Shown: one piece after another, positions 1-14,600 of the stretch
Numbering within the stretch: position 1 is the stretch's first letter
How the letters are laid out: each line of letters starts with the position of its first letter
NCBI RefSeq assembly: GCF_001949145.1
Contig: NW_019091630.1
Coordinates: 205,030-269,029 of the forward strand
Source: Acanthaster planci
Lineage: Eukaryota; Echinodermata; Asteroidea; Valvatida; Acanthasteridae
Reading direction: 5' to 3'
DNA: 64,000 nt
Notes under the pieces: generated by a model
What the model was told of the DNA's origin: nothing
The model's database searches: none
What the model saw: the letters and a program-made list of their open reading frames with translations, nothing else
Program-made: the position numbers and the translations under genes

Positions 1-2422
1 AGCCATCTGTGGCAGAAATTTAGATTTCTGTGTGTCATAAAAAATCCGAGTCTGACATCATAATGAAAAAGATGATGGTTACCGGTTACCCAAATAACTA
101 GACACATTCAAGAAAAAGATTTACATGTACGTGTATTTCTTTTTTTAAGGCACCCAGTATAATTTCTACATTGAGTTTCGGGTGTCATCCCCCCCAAAAA
201 AAATCCAATTTCCATGGTCAATGCATCCAGATGGGCTGATATTTTCCGTTCATTAACAGGTACCAAGTGCAGGTGGGAATGCAAACCAGAATGAAAACCG
301 TAACTTAGCTTAATTTTGCTTTTATTAGAAATACTTGTACATCATGATTTGGTCCGCATACGTGCACTTCGGGTCACAAATTTATTCCAAGTTTGCCACT
401 GTAAAGCGCCAGCAAGGAACAATAATTTTTCACGCCTGGCCAAATTGTTCCTACATGTACATGTACTGTATGTCATATTAGGGTATATATTTTTGGCTTC
501 AGAAAATCTATTTTTCTCCAAAACGGTGCAGTTTCCAGACCGAATTCTCCACAAATCCAGTCCTCCTTGACTTGTAAATACATGTACACGTAAACAGCAA
601 AAATGACAGTGACCCGGTCACAGCAATTGCACCAAATGTAAATACACGTACATGTGTGCATTTGCGGCTGGTGTGTATACATGTACATGTATGCATTGGT
701 TAAGGGATGTGAGGGTTCGTGAACTGACAGAAACACGGTTCAACACGCCCACACAAACAGGATATGTTTCCCCTTATTGCTTTACAGTGTCAACAGCCGA
801 TGTTTTCAACAGTTCAACAAGTGAGGACAGCCAACGATTTAGGCAACTTGTACAAAATGCGCCCTGAAATTTTGGTTTGATCGTGCAGTGCCGTTTTGTT
901 TTTTTCGTCTTCAGAAAGTATGAGTTCCGGTGATCTGACACACGCCAGTTCATTTGAGGGGTTGACACGTACTGTGTGGTTTAAAAAAATGAAAAACTGA
1001 AAAGGAATGCATTACATACATGTACCAATATTAATGTGCCGTGAAAATGAAACAGAAAATCTCCAACTCATTCAGCAATTGGAGCTTCCTTGGTTGGAGA
1101 CATGTACATGTACAGTACTGGTTATGTACACGTATTGGAAAACATACAGTGGAAGTCTTCTTTACATATACCATACAAACATTATACATGTATGATGTAT
1201 GGTACATGTACATCTGCGGGTACTTGTTAATTTTTGGTCGCTTCATGTTCAGTTGTAGCCTTGTCAAGTCTTTGCAAGTCTCTGTAGTCCATCTAGCCAT
1301 CCAGTCTATTAAGTTCAGTCATAAACGTTGCAACCATGCCATTTTTTGGCAAGTTACATGTACACTGTACGAGTCAGGTCCTGAGCCAATTTTCTCTAAG
1401 TCAAGTCACGAGCCATTTTTCTCCCAGTCGCATCAAGTACGGTGCAAGTCCATTATTCCCAAGTCTATTGGAAGTCAATTGAGAGTGCACTCTCAAAAAG
1501 GCACTTGCACACTTTCCCAGACAATCTTCACTGATGCTTTGACCTGTGATGTTTTGTGCAACAGGTCCGACCGATCTTCCTGTTTGCAAAGTTTCGATTA
1601 GACGAGTGAACGGACCTGCGTTTGACTTAAAATTTGCGAAAGTGGCTGCCATTATGTTCCTAATTGCTAAGTGGCAAACCCTGCACACGGGGCTGTGGCA
1701 GAAACTTGGCGAGAGCTCCCTCTATGGGGTACGCGCGCACCCACTCCAGTGGCACATGTCCATGTACGCTTTTGACCAGAATGCAATCATTACTTGCATT
1801 CTTTAGCTGCACGTTAGGTTGAGCATGTGAGCTGTGCATTTAGTCCCATTGTTTCGACCTGTGAAATTGCTTTGGAAAGTAATTCCCTGCTTTCAGTTTG
1901 AAGGTCTCTTTTTCTTTGGCTTTCCGCCTTATCTTTATTTGATTTACAATGTAGTGTCATGACCATGCATCGCTGTATTTCTCCATTCGTGGCTCGTGCC
2001 AACTGCAGTTTCACTACTCCTGGAAGGAGCCAAACTTTCCATCGGAATCTTTTGTACCAGGGTGTAAAGGCACAAGATAAATGGCCTAAAAAAGGCTTTT
2101 GACCACTGAGATTCAAGTATTATGCACCTACATCACATTACTGTATCACTGCCCTTTGCACTGTCTACTGCTATCCCTAATGCGAGGAATTTGACTTTTT
2201 CGACGGAATGTTTTGTACTTGCCAAACATTAAGACACGAAGAGCACAGGCAAAGAAAGCAAACATTGTGTAAGTACAGTGAGATCCGAGTGTCACACATG
2301 TTGCACAGAGCAGAATTATCATACTGTGGTTTTAGATGTACATGTAGTTTTACCACATGCTGTAATGGTTGCAACTGAAGGCCTCTGACAAGTTTTTTGT
2401 CAGAGTGTTTTTGTGCACGCAC
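1..2422 (-). other. CBL intron downstream of the RING exon
   Basis: This is non-coding sequence at the left edge, inside the CBL intron that follows the exon ending at 2423. I looked on the minus strand for the second half of the RING (the Cys-Pro-x-Cys zinc ligands that follow the Trp-Gln) and did not find it, so the next exon lies beyond the window. The stretch holds scattered GTACAT-type repeats and the duplicated RING half-exon described separately. Confidence 0.7.
2219..2323 (-). other. Degenerate duplicate of the CBL RING half-exon (possible cassette exon)
   Basis: In the CBL intron, 100 bp beyond the RING exon, the minus strand encodes LCNMC, 11 residues, then [14 protein letters not shown]. 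It aligns without gaps to LCKIC, 11 residues, [14 protein letters not shown] of the authentic exon. In the CSSCLNxWQV block almost all nucleotide differences are at third codon positions. The RING His is replaced and the loop has diverged. It is preceded by an acceptor-like CCACAG and followed by GTACAA, a weak donor. As an exon it would be 105 bp, phase 0-0, and could be inserted in frame after the true RING exon, which also ends in phase 0. It could be a decayed exon duplicate or a functional alternative exon; the sequence does not decide. Confidence 0.5.
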
Positions 2423-2642
2423 CTGCCAGGCGTTCAGGCAGGAGGAGCAGAGAAGGTGGCCGCACGGCTCCAGCCGGATGTCCTTGTTGTTCTCCGTACA
2501 GATCTTGCAGAGCTGGAAGGTGGAGCCCATCTCGCAGTAGAGGGCGTACTGGTCCTGGGAGACGTGGATGTGCTCCTCCATGGGCTTGGTGTTGATGGAG
2601 GTCAGGTCAGGGTTGTCGTCTGCGCCGTCCGGGTATAAGTAG
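2423..2642 (-). CDS. CBL: CBL exon 4: end of SH2, linker helix and first half of RING
   Basis: The acceptor CCCTCTAG precedes CTACTTATACCC, and the split codon TT+C restores Phe of the conserved REGFYLYPDG stretch. The exon encodes NPDLT, the linker [13 protein letters not shown] and the RING start CKIC...CGHLLCSSC. It ends TGG CAG before the donor GTGCGT, phase 0, right after the Trp-Gln that follows helix 1 of the RING. The segment between the SH2 and linker ([16 protein letters not shown]) differs from the vertebrate CEPTPxDHIKVTQE. Confidence 0.96.
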
Positions 2643-5600
2643 CTAGAGGGAAAAGGCGGGGTTGGAATTTGGACCGCAAAATAATCCCTGTGAACAATAG
2701 CTGGACCAACTTTTAACGCTATTCAGCGTTCCAAAGGAAAGTTGAAAAACCAAATTCCGTGACTTTTCCAGGACTAAAATAGGGCAAATTCAATGACAGT
2801 TAACACTGTCCTGTTTGGTATTAACCCTAACACTCCTCAGTCCTCCAACAGGTGAAGGATTGAGGTGGGTTAGGGTTAAGGATGAAAGCGGAGATATTCA
2901 CTATGGACAGACTGGGACAACCTGTCAAATATATTGATCACTGTTCCACTGACACATCAAATGTGGCCCATCAAAAATAGCCCTCGCCAGATCTTGGTTT
3001 CTATGACTTTTCCAGGGCTTATTTTTTTGACAACAGAATTTCAGGACATCTTATTTTTTTAGTCATAATAACATCAAAGCAATTCAACGGCACTGATATG
3101 GGTAATTCCAGAAATTAGAGGTCCATTTTTTTTTCATGTCCCTGTCAAATCTAACATATGAATTTGTAAATTCAGAATGCATTTTCTTATTTCCAAGAGT
3201 GATGAATTAATGCAAATTACCTGCCAAACAAATAGTAATAGTGTGAAATCAATTCCGGTGTTATTTCCAAGTCAAAGAACAAGGTCAGATGTAACAGGGA
3301 CACGAAAACGTCACGTACATGTATATGTACTATACATGCACTGTTGGACCCATAATTTCTGGTACATGTGTTACCCATATCAGACGCAAGCGGCTAAACA
3401 ACACCTTGACTGCCCTCCCAGGTACCCAGGGTGAAGAGAGGCATATAGGGGTAACTAACAGTGACTTCCCAGATCACAACATGCTCCAGTGAGCTTGATT
3501 CGAACCCCTGACCCTATGATCTGAAGCTACAAAGCCTCGCCACTAGGCTACATGAACCGGTACTGATACATGCCCCTATAGAGTGGAGGGCGGCACGTAG
3601 GGGTACAGTGACTTGCCCAAGATCACACGATGCTGCCATCACATGGATTCACGCCCCCACCCTGTGATCCGAAGATACAAAGCCTGGCCACTCCACTAGC
3701 AGTAGGTTACATGTACTGATACATGCCCCTATGGGGTGGAGGGCGGCACGTAGGGTACAGTGACTTGCCCCAGATCACACGATGCTGCCATAACATGGAT
3801 TCACTCCCCCTACCATATGATCTGAAGATACAAACTCTAACAAACGGGCCACATGCTCCCAACATGTGTTTATGCGTTTATGGTCGTGACTTACAATCCC
3901 TCGCGGTTGCCGTCGATGAGGGCCTCGCAGAGAGACTTGTTCTGGGGGATGGTCTGCAGGATGCTGCCATCTTGCGTGACGTAGCCGATGGCCCACTGGC
4001 CCAGACGAGTACAGCTCAGTCGGAAGATGTAGCTGAAAAGGGAAATGTACAAGACAGCAGGACTTTAAAGCCTGTCCACGTAGAGGGCCAAAGTCCTGAA
4101 AGTGTAAAATCTCATTGTCAGTAGCCACGGTAGTGGCTTCGGTCGACCCAAAAGTCGCTTTACCACGTCCGGTGCTTTTGTGATGGACAATTCAGCCGAC
4201 TGGCCTACATGTATGCGTAAAAAAACAGCACCGTGGAAACCGATGTCTCACTTCAGTGTACTGTCGGTTACCCCCTTTAGTTAATATGAATACCTCAACT
4301 CCCAGTTCTGGACATGTGTATGCTTGGTTTACCATTGTGCAATCGTGTGACATTGCGTGAATACCAGGTATGTTTCCCCAATTGAGTGGAAAGGTATGAA
4401 AATGACTTCCCAACTGTGTAAAGATGTTGAACCTGCACTTGCTTGAAAAGGCATGAATTTTTTTCCCTGTGCTTGCATGAAAGGCAAATTTATGTTGACT
4501 CCCGCCTGTGAGAAAAAGTTGTAAAATGTTCCCCGCTGTGGGAATTTTGTGACGCATGTATGAAAATGAACGTTCCCGAAAGAGAGAAAAGTGTCAAAAG
4601 AATTCCCAGTTCCTGGGTTGAGTCTGACTTGGAATGTACACGTACACAGCAAGTGTCGTGAGCACATAAGAAACCACAGTATGATTCAATCTATCCCGAC
4701 AATGTACATGTACCTGTACGTACGTACATGTATGTACCCGGTACAGGATATGTACATGTATGTTCACATACATGTACTGTATGCATGGTATACGTATACG
4801 TGAAGGAAAATAAAATTATCTAGTAACAGCCAGTGCTAGGTACAAGTAATATCGCTCACATGACAGTTACTCTACATGTACATGTATACATGTATGTACC
4901 ATGTGTCGCGGCCAGTTCAGTACTGTACCATGTACATGTATACCGGTGAATTTACATGTACACGTATACAATTGACCCAAGTACCTGTACATGTACCGTA
5001 CATACACTGACATAAGCATGCACATGTGTACATAGATGTACATGTAGACATGTACAGTGTATATGTACCATAAACAGATAAATGAATTCCCACTTCGTTA
5101 ATTCATACAATGTATGCATGGTCCTGCGGTTCCACGTGATATTCCGTACATGTCCTATGTACATGTACAATGTACCAGTACCTTTCAATCTGGGTTTTTT
5201 TGGTTGTTTTTTTTAGGCGGGGGTTGAAATTGTTTTGGGCAATTTAAAAACTATTATTACAGTTCTTGTGTTTTATCCATGTTTTACCAACGCATGCACA
5301 TTACAATGTACATCAACTACATGTACATGTCCGGTACTTAGAAATGATTTTTTGTATTTGTTTGTACAACTGTATGCACCTACCTGCATGTAAAAAGTCT
5401 TTGGACTGTATGTAAGAAAAAAAAGTTGTTGTTTTTTTCATTTGCATCCACAAAAAAAAATTCGGGGAGTAAATGCAAGAAAGATTTGTCTCAAAATAAG
5501 ATTTCTTTTCCCTATGGTACCATGTTTACAAAATGTAGCATTGTGACGTACAGTGTACTGTATATACATTTCCATAGATCGTTGTACTTTTTTGTTAGTT

Positions 5601-8600
5601 TTACCGGAGCTTTATTTCCCCTCAATAGACTTCATGTACACGCACCGCTATTCCCTAAAACTGGCTACTTGATCCCCACTCTCAAAGAGAAAGGAAGTTT
5701 TGATTTCAAACTTCTCCCTGACGTCAAGCACCATTAAGTGCCTGCTGGCATGGTTTGTACAACGTTCCTGGAAAAGGACACAATGGGTCAAGACCCAAAA
5801 GCGCTAAATATAGGCCCAACTTCAACGGCCTCCTTTCACCGCCCATTGGCAAACCAACTTTCAATACAGTCTTTCCGTTTTTCACCTAAAATCTCATACA
5901 TGCACACATGTGTGCTACCGTATCAGGTGAAAGCAGCACTTACAGTATACCCGGAAATCACTCGACACTGTCCCTTTCATTTAAGGGTATGGTGTAAAGT
6001 TTCACATTTGGAAAGAAACATCTTGAGAAAAAAATCCATCCAGTAAAATTTCATGAAATATGCTTTGTGTTTGCATGTAAGTGGATATATGTACTTGTGA
6101 AGGAAAGTATCTGTACATGTGGCACCTGTTACATGTACATGTATACAGTGGGCGCTGCAATCATGGCAATGGATTCTGAGTCAGAATTTTGGGGGGGGAT
6201 GGCAAAGGTACTGTTAGGGGCCCCAAAATTGGGAAACAAGCAACCTTTTATGGCCTATATCTGAGGGGTGAGGCTTTATTGGCATCGATGGAGGGGTTTG
6301 TACACACTTTTGGAAAGAGCGAAGTGAAGAAGACCAAAAGTAATAATCTTCCATTTTCTTGTTTTCCAAAAACAAACACTTTTCAAGGGGGCGGGGCATG
6401 GCCCCTGTTCCCCTCTCCATCCACCAGTTAGACCACATTCCGGATAAATATACACACGTACATGTGCATGTGTACATGTACATGTGTACATATACATGTA
6501 TGCAGCAGTATCTGTGCAATGTACATGTACGTGCACATCAAATGTGCTGTTGGGGCAAACAATTTACATACCGGTACATGTACACCTGGTTGAACACAAA
6601 CAAATTTCCTCAAATTTCCCTCATCCCTTCCCTCATGCATACGCAACTCTTCTTTCCATGAGGATTGACAAGATTTGTATTTATTAAACATTCACATGGA
6701 TAGTGCCACTTTCTGTTTTGTTGGTCACATCTCATAGTCACAGTGGACCATTTTCTGAAGTGTTTTCAAACCGCCATTTGGGGGTACATCTGCAGGTAGT
6801 CGTACATTTTCCACAAAATTATTTGTCAGAAATATTGATACACTGTACATGTACCGTACATGTATTTAGAACAATGATAAATGTCCCTGAGTATTTCAAT
6901 TGAAGTACATGTACATGTACTGTACACACTATGACCATGAAGTTGAGTTACAATTTGTCTGATTTCTTGAAAAAAAAGGTTGGCAAAACTGTGCGAGAGA
7001 TTGTCAACGGTAACAGAATGAAGACAGCCAAACTTTTCTCCTCATTTTCCGTCAATTTTGTGCTCTTTTTTCATGGCTTGTATTTTTTAAAAAGTTATTT
7101 CTTAGGTGCTTTAGAATATCAATTGAAAAATATACTGAATTCTCCTTGTTGTTGAGAGAGGTTTTGAAATACATGTACTTTGACGTAAAACTTCAAACGA
7201 ATTAAACTCCATTTCATCGGGGTACATGTACATGTAAATGTATATTATAGCATTAGTCTACACTCAGTGCAGTTAACAATTTACAGATCGACCAGGGTTG
7301 TTATCACTGACTCTTTGATTTCTTTTTCAGAATATTTCTCAAGGCCTATAGATATCATTTTCTTTTCCTGGTTTGAAAGCCAGCTGCAAAATGTGGTACA
7401 GTGTGCACAGTAAGGGCGCTGATGGAGTGGACAGCACACAAGAACATCTGTCACTGAGGAATACCATATGCATGAATGACACCAAAGGGATGGGGGGCAT
7501 TTTGGGGATTCAGTTCTTCGGAAATAATGATAAAAACAGAAAAAAGAGACCAGTGCATACAGTACATGTACATTGTACATGTGGATGGCTGAATTAGCTC
7601 TTCACATTTTCATGAAAATTTGACATCCCAAGCACAAGTACGAGTACAATACACGTGCATGGAAACACTGATCTTACCAATTTTCAAGGAAAGTCAATTT
7701 AATCAATGTACATGTACAATGCACTTGTAGAGGAAAACGTGATTTTCTACCTCGGACGAATTTCTCAATGCTCAGTCCTATTGGACTGTGTTCGCATTAG
7801 ACCCTATTTCAATCACATTCCCCCAATAAACCAGTACATGTACATGTACATACACACCAGTAGTTATTTTGAAAGGGTCATTTAAAAATGTTAACATTAA
7901 AGAACCAGACTTTAATCTATGATTTCATTCCGACCACCAAAAATCACCTGGTGCCATCAAATTACATGTATGTGTATACCGGTACAAGACTACTTTTACA
8001 TGTACATTACGAATTGTACATGTACATTATGTAAAAGTTTAATTGTCCATACATGTACAGTGTACATGTACATGTACAAGTACAATGTATGTGTATTTTG
8101 AATAAACAATGTTTGACTCAAGTAAACAAGGAAGTCCAGTGTACATGTACTTCACAAAAACCTGTAATATCCATGTACGGATCAGATTAATACTAAATTG
8201 GGGGTTAGAATTTATTTCCTGAACTGAAGAGCAATGACTTTATTACACATCTGTCTGATGAAATGTGGGGAGTCATGACTGCTAAACGGTTTCTATCTGA
8301 AACATGGATGACCGTGTCCATCCTTCATCTTGATCCCAGTTGACGTTAATGACGTTTCAAACATCAACATTTTTGAGGGACGCGAACAACCTCTAAATCC
8401 TAGCCAACTAATAATTAACCGAAAATAATCATTTCAGCTGTAAATTTTGAAGATAATTGTACCAATTGGAAATGTAAAAGATATTTTAAATATGTACAAA
8501 GATAATTGTAAAAGATGATATTTTAAAATCGTCATCACGAATTAAATATATGCCTCCCAGATTATCGACCATGTCAACCAAGAATCGGCCAGTCGGCAGT

Positions 8601-11600
8601 TTGCTACCCCCAATATGTTTGAAACTTACATGTACACATGTACATCCCCATACAAACACTCCTTATCTTTACAAATGTGAAGTCTGAACTCAATCAAACG
8701 CAGGTTTTGTTTCTGTCATTCGAAGTTCATGGCTATGTGCATGCCATTTTGGGTGCACTGAGTACTGCAATGGAAAAATATCCCTTTTTGTCTGACCCCT
8801 CTCAGAAAAATGTGCGCAGCGCAAGAACGGAAAGTTTGATTTTTGCAAAAATGGTGTCCAAATTACTGCAAAGATATACTCTAAACCCTCCTAGAAACCT
8901 CAACTCCTCATAAAAATGCACTGCAGCGATACAGAAAAAAAGTTGGGGGGATACCCCCGGCTCTTTCAGGGTTAAGGAAAGAGTTCAAGAAAGGACCCCA
9001 AACCAACTTAAAGTGCAATGCACCGGTACCTCATTTTCATCTAGTACCGAGATGTTTCCATAAAACCCGGTCCAAAGGACCAATGATGATGACTTCTAGA
9101 CTTTCCTTCCGACTACAAGCATGTATTCTCTGGCATGGAAGAAATGATTGGCAGGGATCATTTTTTGGTAAGCTGAGGTGGGAACAATACTTCGACCGCT
9201 TGGTAAATTGAGCTTTTCAAAATTGCGCTTGCGCAGTTCGGCCCCACTAGAACGTCCCCAGCTGACTTCATTGTGTATTTATTCTTCAAATCTAACCGTT
9301 GCTCACATCTCACTGTTGGCTGCAGCTCAAGCAGCATTCAATGTCAATGACATATTATACGGTACAATTATTTTTAGACAAATGGTTCCCTCCAAGGAAA
9401 TCAGCTGATGATAGCCAGAGGTGCAACCATGCCCAAGGGCCTGGTTCCAAACGGCTGACTACCAGAAGGATGTCAAAACCATTCATTGTTGAACCCGACC
9501 CCTTTTCTGGTGCCACGAAGAAAGTTTAAAAAGGCATTCATGCCTGGCGCAGCCCATGCTAAATACGCATATAGATGCAGTGGCAGCTTTTGAAGGAGAG
9601 GAAGGAGACGTGGGGACGTGTACATGTGCGTTGTATTCAAGTCACAAGTCCTTTCACAAGGTCAGCAATAAGTAACAGGGTCAGCAATGACAAAAGAAAG
9701 CTTTTGTCACAACTCATTTACATACATGTAGCTTGCGAATTGGCTCAAGACCGAATGACTTGTGATGGACTTACGGGGACTTTTGAATACCACACTGGTG
9801 TACACAGCCCGACTGCCTACACAACAAATAAATTTTAAATTGGCTGCCTTGCATTTACACTGTGACCAAGGGTTCCGCACTGCATGCTCACAATTGACCC
9901 TCCAAGTTTATGCTTCTCCCCTCCTTTCCCGTAACCCTGGATCGACCCGTTGGGATGCGCGCGCTGAGCCAGCGCTTGCTGCTTTTGTTTACCTCCCCGG
10001 CTTGCTGATGAACGCCTGCAGGCGGTTCTTGACCTCGTCATAGGTCATGAAGGACATGTAGCCCCTGTGGTTGACGGCCAGGCAGTTCCAGTTGCGCAGG
10101 ATGGTGTTCCAGGGCTGGAAGAGACGGGTGAAGACGTCAAACTCAAAGTTGGAGACGTAGTCGTTGCAGGTGAGATCGATGGTGGTCTTGAGGGCGTAGG
10201 CTTCCAGGCCCTTCTGGAAGCTGTGGACCTCGTAGAGACTTTGGCTGAAGGACTTCCAGGAAACAATGGTACTGGAAAACACAAAAGACAAGGAGTGGTG
10301 ACTTCGTGAANGCTTTCCATTAAACAAATATTGTACTTGTTCAAGTTTCATTTCACGTAATCATTGTTCGTCCTCCAAATTTCTCCAAGAGGTTTTGGAG
10401 GATTTCAATGTCTGTTTGCCAAGAAAGAAATGAGGCTAATTTTGGTGGCATGGGTGGCATAATGGTCCTGGGGTCCATTCCCTGCCTGGACCATGAATAG
10501 AGTGGTTCATTGGTTCTCTCCCACGCCACAAGGCCTTTTCTCCAGGGCCTCTGGTTTTCCTTCCTCTGCCATGCTCAGAGGTCAACCATGGGTCATCTGG
10601 CAGCTAACTAAGGTATTTTCACATGCCTTTGGCTCAACCTTGTAGTGACAGCATCCTTCCTAATTCAGCATTGCAGCTGTAAAAATAATTTGCACCACCC
10701 CATCCACCCCAATGACCTTGAAGGACACAAAGTGTCAAAATCTCAGTCTGGACTTTGTCTTGTTTATACTCAGCTGTGGACAAATTCAGGCCAAGATTAT
10801 GGGCCTACTTGAAATCACCCGTGCTGCTCAGGGATATCACTGACAAGGATTTTCAAGGACTGCAGCACTCAACACTGGTCAGCCCTCTGAGAAGCACATT
10901 CCAAAAACTAATGGAATCTTTTGGAGGACTGAGGTAGTACTCTAATGCAGGCCTGTAAAACCTGGAGGCAGTTGGAAAATTTGGAAGAAATACACTGTAC
11001 ATGATGCATCATTACGAACATGGCCTACAGGCAGAACAGGTACAGGGTCACTGTGTTTCTTTCTTGGGCAGTGACACCAGAAGTCAAGTCTGTATACTGC
11101 CGAAATGTAGCCAATCACTGGGAAAGGTACATGTAAATTCACTTCATACTTGTTCCTCTTTCCAGGGAATTCATTTTCACTTCACAAAATGTGACATACT
11201 TTTTCAACAATGGGAGAAAATTTTCCCACAGGCAGAATAAGATTTTCACCGAAACATACATGTACATGTACATTGTACGCAAACTGAAAACGTGTACATG
11301 TACTGTAGGCATGGTAGGCCAGTATGTGATGGTATACGGTACACGGTACATGTACACTGTACTTGTACCTTGCACCTGCTTTTACAACGTACGTTTTTTG
11401 TACATGTAAGCGGAACAGTTCCACAATCTGTCATTTATAGACACTTCAGTGGAATTTTATAGGATTCACTGACTACATGTAAAAACTGATCAAGTTTGAG
11501 TTCCCCCCCTCCCCACCGAGGTACACACCGGTGGTGATGGTTGGCATTACCCTGAAGTCCTCATCGGCACCCATCACCCACACTGTACATTCCAGCGTAT

Positions 11601-14600
11601 ACATGTACAGTGTACATGTACGTTCATGCACCAGTACAGTATGCAGTCAGCACGGTACCGATGAAGCCCAAGGAAAGTGAATTCATTTTGGGTTCATTGT
11701 GTAAATTACAAAAATTGTGTCTGACACAAGACTGATAAAACTTCAGATTCCGTGACGTTTGGGATGAGCACTGTGACGGTGCTAAATTGGCAATGCGCAC
11801 ATTCTGCAATTTCCAGCGCAAAACATGTCATTTACGCTGTGTCACTACAAATGTCGTGAAGCAGAAGTACTCACTGGCACTCGTGAGCCCTTTCACAAGT
11901 CCTTGCAAAGCATTTCAGAAAGGATTTGTTATGGACTGAACAAATAAAAACTCATACATGTACATGTACAGTACCATGTATGCATGTATCTGTATATGAC
12001 GTTACATGTACATGTACCGGTAGGCTGCAGGTGTCGAAAATATCTTTATCAGCGTGTAGTATACACGTCCTCAATCCTATAAAATCCTCTACAATCTTCT
12101 TACTGAATTTCAAAGGGTCAAGATTAATCAGGGTATACATGTACATTGAAGCAAGAAAAGTACAGGAATGTTTCTTACCCATATCAGTAGACCAACAACA
12201 CTAGGTTTACTGTGCATGTGTACATTTTAAACTCAGTCACAGTTAAATTTAACATGATTGAGGAAACTCCAGGTACTAAAACTAAATTCAAAACTTTATC
12301 AACCTCCGGTCCCCTTCCCCCCATTCTTCTAGACCCCTTGTCCCGGCGAGTTTGCCACGAGTGCACGAGTCATAAAGATTCAACATGTTCAATGGGATTT
12401 ATCACCGAAGTTCATCGCTGAATCAATTTGCTCGGTTTACCAATTTACCCAGATACTTGACACTGTTCGATGAACAACAAAAAAAAAAAAAAAAGATTTC
12501 AGACAAGATCAAACAAAAAGCACATATTGAAAAAAGCAGGAGAGGCCCACTGTTGAACCCAAGCTCATTTTTGAGGCCAAAAAAACCACTGATGGTCCAC
12601 CCATACTATCAGTACGGTACGTGACTTACATGTACTTAAAGTACATGTCTTGTGAAATGCATGTGTGCCTAAATACACACGTGTAAATGCCATTAACCAT
12701 GCACTGGGCATTATTCCTCAAATCACCAAGGCACCAGCAGTGAATCAGTTTCCCTGTGCTTAGCATTCCATGTTGATGCCAAACTGTGCAACGTCATACA
12801 TTTTGTATTAAATATAAAACTGCCATAGAGATCCTTGTCATTTGATTGGTGTAACATGCATCATGTAACATTCATTATTCCTGCCAATCATGCTGCGTCA
12901 GGTACTATTCGCCCATGTGCAGCTGGTAAAAAATACACAATGGTTAGGATCCTCTGATCATCCTTGTTTCCACGGCATACATGTATGAATGGCCTCGTCC
13001 TTCAAAAGGCAGCGCAAACGCAACATGCAGCAAGAGCGCAACACGCAGCAAGAGCGCAACACGCAGCAAAAGCGCAACACATAGCGCTGATCGAAACCTA
13101 GGGCATGTGGGGAGAATAAATTCGATCAAAAAGGTATTGGGTTATGAAGTTGTTTGGAGTTGATTCAAAAATAAATTCAATGACAAGGATCTAGATCCGG
13201 TACGACAGATAAAACAAATAATGAATGTTTTTTCACTCCCACGATGGTTGGAATATTTTCATTCTTTGAAAGATATCAAATGTTCCAGTGACTCATGAAA
13301 ATATTCTTACCATTGCACTATAAACGTTCATTATTTGTACACCATTATTTCCTTTTCAATTCTCAACATTTGCAGCGAGAATGTACAATGTACATGTATG
13401 TACCGTACTGTAGGTACCAGTACAGCACTTGGAATCGATCTCCTCTGGAGCTGTGGTGGTTCAGAGATGACCCAGCAGGTGGGAACTCGGCAATTTCAAG
13501 TCAGAGCATCGCATTCAGAACGTTGAGTTCCCAGTTCCCCCCGAATAAAGAGCTCAAGAAAATCACAAAATGTTCAAAGGAGTGTCCAGAGTGGGCAGAA
13601 ATTGGGCATTTTCCCCTGACAGAGTTTCTTCACACAACTTCAGGAACACCCAGTTACCGGTAGTATGGTGTAAGCCTTCAGAGGTTTACCAGTTACACAT
13701 TCATGGCATATTTTGGCACATGTGCAAAATCTACAGGTACATTAATATACAACTTCTTTTTGTACATGGGTAATTCCAGAAATACACATGTAAGGGGTCC
13801 AAAAGTGTGACATTTTCGTCTCCCTGTTACCCGGTACATCTAACCTTTGTTATTTGAACTGGAAATATCACCGGATATTACCACTTGTATTTGTTTGGCA
13901 GGTAATTTGCATTAATTCATCACTCTTGGAAATTAGAAAATGTGTTCTAAAATTACAGTATCATACATGTCAGATGTGACAGGGACACGAAAATGAACCC
14001 CTAATTTCTGGAATTACCCACATGTACATGAATGTTTAACCACGGTCAAACATGTACGTACATGTACCGTATGTACATGTAGAGAGGGAATTTTTATTGG
14101 TCGCGAATTCATCATGTAATATACACGTACTCCAAGCACTCGTGTATCACTTACGCATCGCGTGCATTGGTGATGTTGCCGGGCTACAAAAAATGGTGGA
14201 TAAAAGTGAGCTTTCCCACAGTTGATGTATCGGGCCCACTGCGTTATAAAATTGTTTAATCTTGAGCACAAAAATGGATAGCCGCAGTCATGGCAGTGGT
14301 ACTGTGCATTAATTACTGGAGGAGACATGCTGTGTGCGGGGATTTAAGTACTGTGTGCATTTGCTCTCTGACTCTCTCTTCACTCTGACCATGACGGAGA
14401 CCAGGTTATTAGACTTCTGTTCGTGCACCCAGCTTTGCTGGTGGAATACCTGTATGCTCTGATCATGAACTGTTTCTGCTCCGATCACCATCATTTATGT
14501 ACATTGTAATATGCTCATTCATGTAAACCCTAGATTTCCCCCTTCCCCCCTAAAAATGAAAAAAAAAACCAAAAAACGCAGCTCAATAAAGGACACCACA

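Noticed and set aside
1041-1601. 186-codon plus-strand open frame near the left edge
   Set aside because: Lies antisense within the CBL intron, includes GTACAT repeats and has no recognisable domain.
6428-6691. Candidate microsatellite-like coding frames in CBL intron 2-3
   Set aside because: All are readings of the GTACAT repeat in different frames.
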